From the NCBI GenBank assembly GCA_009746045.1, contig RPFO01000080.1, positions 2,663,136 through 2,727,135 on the forward strand: 64,000 nucleotides of DNA, in the 5' to 3' direction. How positions within the stretch are numbered: position 1 is the stretch's first letter; each line of letters starts with the position of its first letter. Origin of the DNA: Mesostigma viride (lineage: Eukaryota > Streptophyta > Mesostigmatophyceae > Mesostigmatales > Mesostigmataceae). The notes beneath the pieces were generated by a model, which was not told the origin of the DNA, made no database searches, and saw only the letters and a list, made by a program, of their open reading frames with translations. The translations under genes and the position numbers were made by a program. Shown in pieces: positions 1 through 9,380 of this stretch.

Positions 1-1938
1 GGAGAACCAAGTTGCCCCTGGGTGTCTGATTTCAGTGGTAGGACGCATCTAAGGGTGTTGGGAGAGGTTACTGCCCCTGTCATGGGTGTGGATGTGACCT
101 TCCTTGTCCTAGAGGACTATGATGGCCCTGTGATTTTGGGTCAGAATTTTCTGGGCAATCCTGGGATTTCTATCAGAGCTACAGCTCTGAGAAGAGATGG
201 CTGGGGGATGATTCCCCTAGAAAATTTCAGGACAACATTTCCAGTCAGGTGCAGGGCCAAGCCGGTCAAGGGTGTAAAATGGGATGAAGGGGAGGTGCCC
301 CCAGCGGCCAGTTTGGTGATTCCAGCTGTGTTGCACCCCAGCAGTATTGGCATAACTCACAGGAGCCTTGCTGCACACTCTCCTTTGACATATGACCAGC
401 TGGTCCAAGAGATGAGCTCGCCTACTTTGTTTGAGGCTTGGAAGCTCGCCTTCTCCAAGGCATTGGAGGAGTGGTTGCAGTTTGAGTGTGCTGCACCAAC
501 AGACAGACGTCCCCCAGCATCAAGGAAGCTTGCTTTGAGATTTGTGCTGAAGAGGAAGGTTGTGGATGAGGTATCAGTGCCCCATGTCAGGCCTGTCCTG
601 AATGAGTATCACGGCACGGGGAGTCTGCCAGGAGAGGAGCTATACACGCCAGGGATGCTACACGACACATGGAGAATTTTGCTATGTCTCTACGTGGGGT
701 TGCTGAACAGGGGAGCAGCTATGTCATCAGTGCTGCTGGACTTCAAGAGGGCATTTTTAAAATCTGATCCAGAAGTGGCCAGGAGGGTGTGGAAGCAGGA
801 TGAGCCTTACTGTGTTGAGGTGCCTGCCATCTGGAAGCTGGAGCTGCATCAACAATTCCTGGTTATTCTGAAGGGCCTGGAAGGACTCAGGTCGAGCCCA
901 ATCATCTGGAGACTCACGCTGCAGGAAGCTCTGATCAGTGAGTGTGGCTTGAGAGTGTCTTCAGTTGATCCCTGTTTGCTGCTGGCCCAATGGGAGGGTC
1001 TGCCAGTGTATGCTAGTTTGCATGGAGATGATCTGCATTTGCTAGCCCCCACGACCTGGCTGAAGAAGTTTATTCCTGTCATCAGTGGCAAGTTTTCACT
1101 GGGCAAGGAGCTGTGGCAGGAGCCCAACAAGCCTGTAGTGTTCTGTGGAATGCAGGCTACCCTGTTCAGGAGGGACGGGGAGTGGAGTATCAGGCTTCAG
1201 GCTGGAGGAGATTATAAACAGACCATTGTGAAGGCCTTGCCAGAGAAGATCACCCAGGCTGCAGGACCTGAGTTGAGAGGCATGTGGGCCTGGTTTGCCA
1301 GCATCTGTGGTCCGTCTTTGATGGTCCATAGCAGAATGCCTGATGAGGTGCTTGAGGATGAGAAGCCTCGAGTCATAGCCCGGTTGGTGGAGAGTACCCC
1401 TGATCTGATTTTGTCTGGGATTGACTTTACCCAGCCTATCACCTTGGAGATCTTTGTTGACAGTTCCATGGATGCTCGCCAGGTTACCAAGGTCAGGGGG
1501 AGATCTGCTGCTCTGTTTGCTTTTTATCAGAGCAGGGCAAGTTTGTTCAGCTGGTACAGCAGACTGCAGAAGAGGGTCTGTATCAGTTCAGATGTGGCAG
1601 AATGCAGGGCCATATGCGAGGGGATCCAGTCCAGCCTGTACATAAAGGAGTTAATGCTGGAGCTGGCTTCAGTTACCCCTTGGACCTTGCAGATGGAGAC
1701 GTTGTTGCTAACAGACAGCATGGGTATGGTCCAGTTTGTTCACAAGCAGCTGGCCAGGAGCCGGGACCTGGATTATTTGTTGCTGAAGGAGTTGGCCAGT
1801 TTGGTTGACTTGAAGCATATCCCTGGCGAGGAGAACCCTGCTGATGCATTGACAAAGCTGCCACACAAGGCCCCAGCCCAGTACAATGTACTGAGGAAGC
1901 TCATGAATGCTGACTGTCAAGTCGGTCTATCTGTCTAA
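1..1938 (+). CDS. Copia-like retrotransposon polyprotein, 3' part (protease tail, RT, RNase H)
   Basis: The frame is open to the left window edge, so the gene is cut by the window. Counting residues from base 22, residues 9-45 look like the C-terminal half of a retropepsin, ending in VILGQNFLG. Residues about 170-345 are a Ty1/Copia-type reverse transcriptase with LLDFKRAF (about 238-246) carrying the first catalytic Asp and HGDDLHLL (about 334) in place of the usual VDD box. Residues about 475-610 are RNase H: VDSSMDA, DVAECRA, LLTDSMG, and the family-typical NPADALTK near the end. There are no internal stops, so the copy may be young. Protease leads straight into RT with no visible integrase, although Copia elements normally carry integrase between the two. 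The RT and RNase H calls are firm; the protease call is moderate. Confidence 0.8.
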   Translation, partial: GEPSCPWVSDFSGRTHLRVLGEVTAPVMGVDVTFLVLEDYDGPVILGQNFLGNPGISIRATALRRDGWGMIPLENFRTTFPVRCRAKPVKGVKWDEGEVPPAASLVIPAVLHPSSIGITHRSLAAHSPLTYDQLVQEMSSPTLFEAWKLAFSKALEEWLQFECAAPTDRRPPASRKLALRFVLKRKVVDEVSVPHVRPVLNEYHGTGSLPGEELYTPGMLHDTWRILLCLYVGLLNRGAAMSSVLLDFKRAFLKSDPEVARRVWKQDEPYCVEVPAIWKLELHQQFLVILKGLEGLRSSPIIWRLTLQEALISECGLRVSSVDPCLLLAQWEGLPVYASLHGDDLHLLAPTTWLKKFIPVISGKFSLGKELWQEPNKPVVFCGMQATLFRRDGEWSIRLQAGGDYKQTIVKALPEKITQAAGPELRGMWAWFASICGPSLMVHSRMPDEVLEDEKPRVIARLVESTPDLILSGIDFTQPITLEIFVDSSMDARQVTKVRGRSAALFAFYQSRASLFSWYSRLQKRVCISSDVAECRAICEGIQSSLYIKELMLELASVTPWTLQMETLLLTDSMGMVQFVHKQLARSRDLDYLLLKELASLVDLKHIPGEENPADALTKLPHKAPAQYNVLRKLMNADCQVGLSV

Positions 1939-2416
1939 AAGCTGAGAGCTGGGTGCTTAAGTCTCTGGATATCAGGCTGGGAGCTTGATTGTACATAATC
2001 CTGAGCACACCTTGAGGGGTGAGACATGTCTCTGGTGTGGGAATGTCTGACATTGTCTCTGATGGAGAGATGTCTATCTGGGGTTTTCATCTCAGTCTGA
2101 GGTTTCCCCAGATCTGTGGTTTGTGGGCGGGGTTCGATTCCCTGGTGCCGTCTTAAGGCGGAGTTTCACGGACTGGCTGACCCATCCACCATGCTGGTGA
2201 GGTGGCGACAGGTCCCCTGATTTTCCACGGTTGGAACGAGTATAGGAGCTTGTTTTTTGCATGTGCTTCGCGTAGATGTTGTGTCTGGTTCGATAAGGGG
2301 CAGCAGACCGGCGCCGACTCCCGTCTGGGGGTCAGCAATGTTTTCTGATGAGCTGTTGTGGGTGATCTGTGGGGTTTCGCCTAAGGTCCTGAAGGTTGTA
2401 CATACTTCTCAAGTTC
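1939..2416. other. Non-coding 3' flank of the Copia-like element
   Basis: No gene is visible. This is probably the 3' untranslated region and perhaps part of an LTR of the upstream element, but no second LTR copy lies in the window to define its ends. A GGTTCGATTCC box at about 2134 resembles a tRNA T-loop, but no acceptor or D arm pairs with it. The stretch ends in the TTAA (2417-2420) that flanks the next element. Confidence 0.4.
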
Positions 2417-2420
2417 TTAA

Positions 2421-4109
2421 CCCCTAAATGGTCTTGCTGCCGATTTTCCGCCAAAAATCGAGTTCCAGCCGATGCATCGGCCCCTTCTCGGGGGACCAGA
2501 TGCCGCGAAATCTATTGAGAATTAGGAAAAGTTTAGCTGAGAAGATCGAAAGTTTATAAAATTCTTCACAGCATGGTACTAGGGTTTGCATACTTTTGAC
2601 AAAGTTATAGAGGTGTTCTGGCCGGTCAAAGTACAAGGGGTCAGGGTACTTTTTCACGTACAACGTGCATTCCGGAAAACGACGACCTGGCCATGGCGGC
2701 TTGCGCCCACGCATGGCATTTACGTTTGCGTTCGAATTTTCTGGCCAAACTTAGGATATTGATTTTAAACGTCCTAAAGATCATACAGGCCAATTTTTGG
2801 TGCGCGGGAATGCCATTTGATAGGTGTCGGCAGCGTTCTTGCTGGAAAAAACTGCGATCAGGCCGGACGATAGAAACGTTGACAGCAATACCTTTCCGGC
2901 GTATTTTAAAGGATATATTGGTTTCTTTGTAATTTTTATGATACATTGTAGTCGTAAACGTGCAAGGGTGGCCAGAAATCGCCGAATCCAGCGACCATGC
3001 TGCACAACTTTGGTGTGCCGAAATGCGCCATTTTGCGGCCACCGCCTGGGCCAAGGTAACGCCATCCATGCCTGGTAAAGCTTAAGCATCGTTTTCCTAT
3101 CGATGTTTGACGTTTATATATACGTTCTAGCTTGTGTTGCACATTCTTTTTGCACTATTCATGCTCTTTCTTGACCCTGGCCTGGCCCCTTTCTAAAACA
3201 CCCTTCTTAGATGCTTCCCTCAGTCAGTTGACCTGCCACAGGGTGATGGTGATACGTTTTAGAGGCTGTATGGGTTTGAATACCTCCATATATGTTTGTT
3301 ATACATTTCCCATACACATATTGCATGAGTGTGAGGCAGTTGGCTGGTCTCTGTGGCATCATCAAGCACGTAACTGGTGAGTAAAAGCTTCCCATTGACA
3401 GCATGTGCCACCAGGTGTGCTGGCCATCACCTGGCAAGCTATAGCAGCTTAGGCCTAGTTAATCCTTGCTAGGGAAAGCTGAAATAGGCTCAACATCACT
3501 AGTTTGTTGGTGGTTGCCTCCTAGAATGCGTGCCTTGCGTAGGGTATCCGTACCGCGTTACCTACGTGCATGGACAAGGTGGCACCTGCACATAGGTGCC
3601 ATATAAGGTCAGTATGATGATGCAGTCATGTTTCCCCATCATTGTGGAAGGGAAATGTATTGTTTGGCATGGTTGGTGGCCATATTAGGAGTTAGTATGC
3701 CCACCCCTACTCCCTTGGTTGCTTTTTACCAACGGTACCCCTATGGGCTGTACTGGGTGTAACTGCTGGTATACCCACCCAAATGATGACCCCAATGGCT
3801 CAAACTGTTCAGCAACTAATTGTTTATCATCCCTGAAGTGGTAGGTGCCTAGGTCTTATAACATAATTCAAAATGCACATTCTACCAAAAATGAAAACGC
3901 GCGTCTTGACCCCCCTGACTTTGACGGCAGTTAAACATGGCCTACCCTGCATATATGTGAGGTTGTGATATACCAACCCGAAGGGCAACTCATGGACATG
4001 CTTGGCCCCCAAGGACAGCCATTGGATATGGGTAGGTTGGATGGCATCTGGTTTGCAAAATTGTGAAGATCCAGCCGATTTATCGGCAGGATCTCAGACC
4101 ATTTAGGGG
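2421..4109. mobile_element. TTAA-flanked TIR element 1 (piggyBac-like, non-autonomous)
   Basis: TTAA sits on both sides (2417-2420 and 4110-4113). The left end CCCCTAAATGGTCT is perfectly repeated in inverse at the right end (4096-4109), giving a 14-bp terminal inverted repeat. TTAA target duplication with ends starting CCC is typical of the piggyBac superfamily. Subterminal hairpins are present: GCCGATGCATCGGC near the left end (about 2470) and a GATCC/GCCGAT stem at 4068-4093 near the right end. The 1689-bp interior has only short ORFs, none resembling a transposase, so the copy is probably non-autonomous and moved by an enzyme encoded elsewhere. Confidence 0.75.
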
Positions 4110-4113
4110 TTAA

Positions 4114-5022
4114 CTGAACACCTATGGGCTGCCACAGTTGGCCAACCTCTTGTACATGGGTAACACAACGAGCCTCCCGTGAAGGGATAGGGACTCATTG
4201 TAATTTGTTTGTGCTCCTGAGCCAGTATGGGTGCTATGTACATATAATAAGGAATCCAAGCTGACTGTCATGCCCAGTGGGTTGTGACTTGTAGTCGGGG
4301 AGGATGTCCAGTACCCATTGTGTGTGTTTGTATGTAGACTTGTGTGAGCTGCTACAGCTCAAGAAAAGAAAGGATTGGAGTTAACGCCAAGCGCATTGGC
4401 GTAATCCTGATTCGGCATATCTCTGCGATTCCAGCGGCACCGGAACGAGTTCATTCCGACAAGTATCAAGAAAGTTATGGCGTTCCGACTTCCCGGTCGC
4501 GCGCGAGCGCGAGCCGGCTGTTCTTCTAAGTCGGACGTGAATATTTGCCGACGACATATGGGGTCGACAGTAATTCCTGGGCTGACAGGAATTAGGTGCT
4601 GTACCTACGACGGTATTGGATTAATACGTCGTACGCAGGAAATAGGAACCTTAACCTGTGGTCTGTTGGTACCGCAGGCTTAGTCCTAGACTTCTAGGTG
4701 CAGATGCAATAGTCACTGTGGACTGTGCTCTGTGGTCACTGTGCCTGTATGGCAGACCTACTGTATAGGAGCTGGTCGCTGTACAGGTAGTGAATACTGT
4801 ACCGGGGGTGTTATTACTGAGCAGGCCTCCTAGGCTGCTCAGGACTAGCAAGCACAGTGCACAAGTATATAAACAATAGGCCAGTGCCAAATGGGCATCT
4901 CTTGCGAGCCCGCCTCACGTGTTGTGCCTTGACTTGGCAAGCGCGTGTACAAGCCTCAAGTGTGTGAGCGCTGTAACATTATCCGATTTTAACAAAGCTC
5001 CGTTTCCAACCATATTCACACA
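4114..5022. other. Non-coding stretch upstream of helicase
   Basis: No gene is recognised. A small hairpin, GAGCTG-ctac-CAGCTC-like, lies at about 4344-4357. The segment is not GC-rich like the LINEs. It may hold the LTR remainder of the Copia-like element or the promoter region of the helicase gene. Confidence 0.3.
4866..4873 (+). promoter_or_regulatory. TATA-like box
   Basis: TATATAAA lies about 155 bases upstream of the first recognisable helicase codon. It is the only strong TATA-like match in this stretch. It could drive the helicase gene or be the U3 promoter of a decayed LTR. This is positional evidence only. Confidence 0.3.
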
Positions 5023-7185
5023 TTGCTGCATTGCAACCATATCCTTCACATTGCGTGTGATAAGAACGTTAACTGCGACAAGGGTCACAAAGTCACCCAC
5101 TTTGTCCAGTCGAACTGTGGGACTGGAAAATCGGAACGTGTCCGAGAGATGGTGAACGAGCTCGTCCGCAGGATCCCAGATGTTCGCATATTGTGCATCG
5201 TCGCCAACATCAGTCTCTCAAAGGAAGAGGACCGGAATTATAAGGCACTCGGCGAGGTGGGAAAATGTATCGTCTGGGAGGATTCCGCGTTCCGGATCCT
5301 CTCCCAAGACCCACGGTTCCGTCACTATCTGGACAATCGCGGAGGGTATATCAAGGACGACCGCGTGCTCATCGTTCTGAACTCCATCCTTCGTCTCGCC
5401 AGCTCGAGTTTTGACGTCGTGATCATGGACGAGATTTACAACACGTTGACAGCGCTATCGGGTCTCCATCTCAAGAACAAGCGAGAGGTCATTGTGCGTC
5501 TTATCGAGATCTTGGAGCGCGCCAAGGTGCTTATAGCGCTTGACGCGACCATTACAGCGAAGGTCTACAATTACATCGCGCACTACCAACCAGTTGACGG
5601 GATCAGGGCATCTATGAACACCCTACTAATCGCGTGTTGAAGTGGGTCGACATCGATTCTAAGAAGTGTTGGAAAGCGGTCTTTGTTGCGGAGATTGTTG
5701 CTGAGTGCAAGAGGCGGTTGCATGCCGGGGAGAAGCTGTTCTGTCCAATGTCCGCGGCGTGGGCTGTTCCGGCCGTATGCGAGGGCTTGAAGGACATTTT
5801 GTCCACAAAGAAGTGGAAATCGTACACCAAGGACACGCCAAAAAAGGATCTAGAAAGCGGCGCTAATTCGGCATGGGCTGATCTCGACTTTCTCATCATT
5901 TCGCCAACCATCACTGTCGGAGTCTCGTATACTATGCACACTTTCGACAGCATGGTGGCTGGTTTTATCAACGCCCCAGGATACGCCGAATACACGACCA
6001 TGCTGCAACAGATGTTCCGTGTCCGTCACCTGTGCAAGGGGGAGATGACAATCATCTATCGAGACTCTACTACCCCTCTGTCGAGGCTGGAGACAAACTT
6101 TGACCAGATAAAAAAGACGACGGTCGACACAGAGGCCAAGTTTCTGAACCTGATGGCGAAGGACAACGCTGATGTGATTGCTTCATGGGGTGAAGATGGT
6201 AAGAGGAAGTTCGACCCAAGCTCGCCACTACTCAACCTCTTCTGTCGCAACCTGCAGGACGTTGCAGTTTCTCGCAGCCACTTCAAGCCGAATCTGATCA
6301 GGATGCTAGCAGAGGATTATGACGTAAAGATGGAAAGGGCGGACGAGAAGGTGGATCACACCGACGCCCCACCACTACCAAAGCGAGAGGACGCGGATGA
6401 GGGGCGTGCCGTTTATATCATGGAGCACGAGGATTACATCGCACTGAAGGATCGATGTGACGCAGGCGAGATTCTTACAGCATTCGAGAAGAGGCTGAAG
6501 AACGTCTACGAGCTCGCGGAATTCAGTTACCAGATCCCGCGAGAGCGTAGAGATGAGGAACTTGCCGGGCTCCTCGAGAAGGATAAATGCCGGACGGTTT
6601 ACCGAGCTGTCCGGCAGCACTTGCGAGCGACAGAACTGGGCAAGGATGGGTACCTTGCGAACGTCCTTGAGGCAATGAGGAAGACTCATTCGCTCTTTGA
6701 CCTCAGTGAATACAAAACAGGCCGTGACGCAAAGACTCTCGCGGTTGCTCTACATCTATTAAAGGGCAGTGGGATAGAGGAGTTCGTCCTAGATCGCGAG
6801 AGTGCCAGGACCATGACGATCCCTCGCGACAAGGCGATCGAGATTGGGAATAGGATCGATCGCGAGATCATGGGGAGTCAAACATTCATGCGCGCGGTGT
6901 TTGGTTGGGTATCAGAGGAGGGCAAAGGGGGCTGGCGGGACGCTGAGTTTTGCTCAGTGTTCGAGCCTTATTAACACCCTACTCGCTAGCACACTCAACA
7001 TTTCAGCAGGCGGCACGCGGATGTACCATATGAAGGAGCAGGACCTAGAAATATCAAAGGCTGGTGTCCTCGACTTCTGCGAGAGGTACCAGCCTGGCTG
7101 GTGGGGCAACGAGGCCGAACTAGCATCACTCCGCCACCAGGACGAGACGCATGGAAGCATGGACGAGGGCTATCATTTCAGATAG
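5023..7185 (+). pseudogene. Origin-binding-protein-like SF2 helicase, frame-broken
   Basis: Three successive frames carry one protein. Segment 1 (5023 to about 5606) has a Walker A motif, SNCGTGKSE (residues 30-38), a DE-box, VVIMDEIYN (about 131-139), and LIALDAT as motif III. Segment 2 (about 5607-6974) continues in another frame with a motif V/VI-like block, SPTITVGVSY followed by QQMFRVRH, in which the arginines would contact ATP. Segment 3 (about 6960-7185) completes the C-terminus in the first frame. The motif set and the FRVRH block resemble the Herpes_ori_bp helicase family, which is also known from large DNA viruses of algae and other protists; they load the replication machinery at origins. 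No ATG opens segment 1 (TTG at 5023), so the start is unknown. The two breaks could be decay or sequencing errors. Origin from an integrated virus is inference. Confidence 0.6.
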
Positions 7186-7380
7186 ATAGACCCATCACGC
7201 CGCGTCTCGTGGTATAGTATTAGATATTTTGTGTTGCTGTGACACCAAAGCCATCCCCGCTCCTCTCCTGCGACGGCGCAGGGATTTTGCAGGAACGCGC
7301 AGGCGATCAGGCGTGTGTTTGCGTGTGCGTTTTCTTGCGTTTTCTCTCAAACCGTTTCTCTCTCTCCCGGGTATCGGCAT
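7186..7380. other. Junction between helicase and LINE family A
   Basis: Short non-coding spacer. The LINE reading frame becomes recognisable only at about 7381, so the 5' truncation point of that copy lies somewhere here. No target duplication was found by eye. Confidence 0.3.
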
Positions 7381-8694
7381 GATCTTCGAGGAAATCGCTC
7401 TCCTGCAACCTGGTGAGTTTCCCGCCATCCTGATCTTCGTCGACTTCATCAAGGCTTTTGATTCTGTCCTCTGGGACGCTCCGTATGGGCTGTACTTGCT
7501 CGCGCTCGCGTCCCCACTCCCCTGATTACCGTCATCCGCACGCTGTATGAGGGGTCCACCACTTCGGTGCGCACTCAGCACGGCATAACCCCGCCCTGCC
7601 CACTGCAGACCGGCGTCTGGCAGGGTTGCGTCCTGTCGCCGTACCTGTTTATTATTGTAGTGGATTATGTTATGCGCCAGGCACGTGCTCGCTTTGCTAG
7701 CATTGCAGGCCGTGCCCCTGGCCTAGCGATCACGAACGAGCTTGGGGAAGGGGGGCCGACTAACAAGCAGAATTTACTAGCTGACCTCATTTATGCCGAC
7801 GACATCACGCTCATCGAGAAGCCGGAGTCTGCCCAACTTTGGCTGGACTGCCTGGCGCTCGAGGCTCGGGCGGTTGGTCTAGAAATCAGCCCCAAAACGG
7901 AGGCCCTGGCCCTCGGCATGGCAGGGCCCCCACCCACACTCCGCCTCTTAGACGATGCCGAGGTCAACTACCCTACTTCAGGCCGCTTCAAGCTGCTCGG
8001 CAGTTGGCTTCCTGACTGCGAGGACGACATGACGACACGGATCGGCATGGCGTGGGCGCACCTCCATGACCACCGCCGCTGGTGGAGCAACCCCGCCCTA
8101 CCCCGGATCGTCAAGCGTGACCTCTTCAAGGTCGTCATTCTGACGATCCTGACCTACGGCGCCGAGACGTGGACACTGATGCAGGAGCTGGAGCAACGAC
8201 TCGACGGCGCCGTCACCAAGATGCTGCGCAAGGCCCTTAACATCCCCTTTGGTTTGCACATTAGTAATGAGGATTTGTACGCTGATTTGCCCTATGTTTC
8301 CCACATTATTAGGCACAGGCGCCTGGGCCTAGCCGGGCACCTGGCCCGCACAGATCAGGTAGATACATCAGATAGACTAGCTGGCACCAAGCCCGCCCAG
8401 CCTGGGCGATATGTCCTCACCTGGCGTGCCCCCGGCCGCGCGCGGCAGGGCCGCCACCCGTGGACTTTTCGTGATAGACTCGGCATGGACATGTGCTACA
8501 CTAGACGTGACGGGCTCACCCCCGGGCAGCCTCCTGGTTTGTCTGTAATATGGAGGCAGATGGTGCGCAAGGATAGATGGCAAGTAGTGATGAAGGAGAC
8601 CACCCCCAAGCCTGTGGGGGCTCCGCGTGTGACCAAGTATGGCATTCATAGCGATTCGGGCCGCGGTGCCCACACCCCTGTAACTAGGACCTAG
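7381..8694 (+). pseudogene. LINE family A reverse transcriptase (ORF2 C-terminal part)
   Basis: Non-LTR reverse transcriptase used for target-primed copying of the element's own RNA. The first part (to about 7525) has IFVDFIKAFDSVLW, the motif with the first catalytic Asp. After a frame break at about 7525-7560, the frame 7567-8694 shows GVWQGCVLSPYLF (RT motif B), LIYADDITLIE (catalytic YADD), then the thumb and a C-terminal LTYGAETWTL / RRLGLAGHLAR region shared with family B. It ends just before the 3' UTR. One frame break and loss of the N-terminus make it a dead copy. Confidence 0.85.
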
Positions 8695-8749
8695 ATAGCT
8701 TATACCATCCATTCCATCCCATGTTCCCCTCCCACTGAGGACTTATGCT

Positions 8750-8768
8750 CACGTGACGCAGTCACGTG
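8750..8768 (+). other. LINE family A 3'-terminal hairpin
   Basis: CACGTGAC, a GCA loop and GTCACGTG form a perfect 8-bp stem directly before the TATTAATTAA tail. The copy at about 63290-63310 keeps the stem with loop GCG. LINE reverse transcriptases of the stringent type recognise 3' stem-loops, so this is a plausible recognition site. Confidence 0.6.
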
Positions 8769-8810
8769 TCTATTAATTAATTAATTAATCGGCATGATGA
8801 GCTCAGTATA

Positions 8811-8868
8811 GTCGGGTTCTGCTCAACTTTAGATTATAGTTTGTAATAAAATCTGAGCAGAACCCGAC
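8811..8868. repeat. Inverted repeat, 15-bp stem
   Basis: GTCGGGTTCTGCTCA (8811-8825) is perfectly complementary to TGAGCAGAACCCGAC (8854-8868) across a 28-base AT-rich loop. No element boundary or coding frame explains it. Confidence 0.8.
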
Positions 8869-9049
8869 ACCCCTCTTAAAGCTGTCTCGACTATTGAACA
8901 AAAACGAACAAAAACAGCCAAAAAACACCCTCCCAGCAAACCGGCGCGAGTCGCGCGTTCCCCACGAACTACCCGGCCGTCCACGGAGGTCCCGCGCGTT
9001 CTGCGGTTGATGCGTGGCGTGGTTTGGGCGGTGGTTGATGGTTCTGTTA

Positions 9050-9117
9050 GAATAGGCAAAATTGCTCAGATAAGTATTAGTACTACCTTCAAATTCTCTG
9101 AGCAATTTTGCCTATTC
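9050..9117. repeat. Inverted repeat, 21-bp stem
   Basis: 9050-9070 and 9097-9117 are perfect reverse complements with a 26-base loop; the arm begins GAATAGGCAAAATTGC. It is longer than the hairpin 180 bases upstream and unrelated to it in sequence. Such stems could fold in RNA or be remnants of a fold-back element. Confidence 0.8.
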
Positions 9118-9380
9118 CACACACACTCACATGTTGATGCGGTGTGGTTTTTGTGTGACCGGTGACGGATGCCAGCATTTCTATGGCATCCTAAAGCCCC
9201 GCGACCCCTGAGCCAGGGTTGGCAGGGGTCGGGAAGGCGTGGCTGCACTGTGACAGATGTCAGTAGCAAACCAAAACCCCAATATTTTATCACTCAATTT
9301 ATCACTCAACCATCATCACTCAAGAATGGCTCCCCGGTACCCCACACGACCCCATCACTCAATGAGGGGCTATATATATG

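Larger units (their letters stand above)
7381..8789 (+). mobile_element. L1-like LINE, family A, 5'-truncated copy
   Basis: The copy contains the RT core onward, a short 3' UTR, a perfect 3' hairpin (8750-8768) and a (TTAA)n tail (8771-8789). The same 3' UTR (ACTGAGGACTTATGCTCACG) recurs at 32273-32420, 54596-54780 and 59222-59500 (all minus) and at 63240-63335 (plus), defining a family with at least five ends in the window. Endonuclease and ORF1 are missing from this copy. Confidence 0.8.
8790..9380. other. Non-coding spacer with two hairpins and ATCACTCAA repeats
   Basis: No coding potential is recognised. It holds the two inverted repeats listed separately and, at about 9290-9362, several scattered copies of ATCACTCAA. 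It ends in TATATATATG (9371-9380), which is the target-like sequence directly before the first RLE LINE. Confidence 0.5.

Noticed and set aside
2120-2160. tRNA gene suggested by GGTTCGATTCC
   Set aside because: A T-arm can be drawn, but no D arm, anticodon arm or matching acceptor stem lies upstream.
2345-2395. Hammerhead ribozyme suggested by CTGATGAG
   Set aside because: No GAAA strand or closing stem at the right distance.
2641-3069. 142-codon minus-strand ORF as a transposase of TTAA element 1
   Set aside because: Too short, with no DDD/DDE-type motifs or family resemblance. It overlaps other open frames of equal quality.
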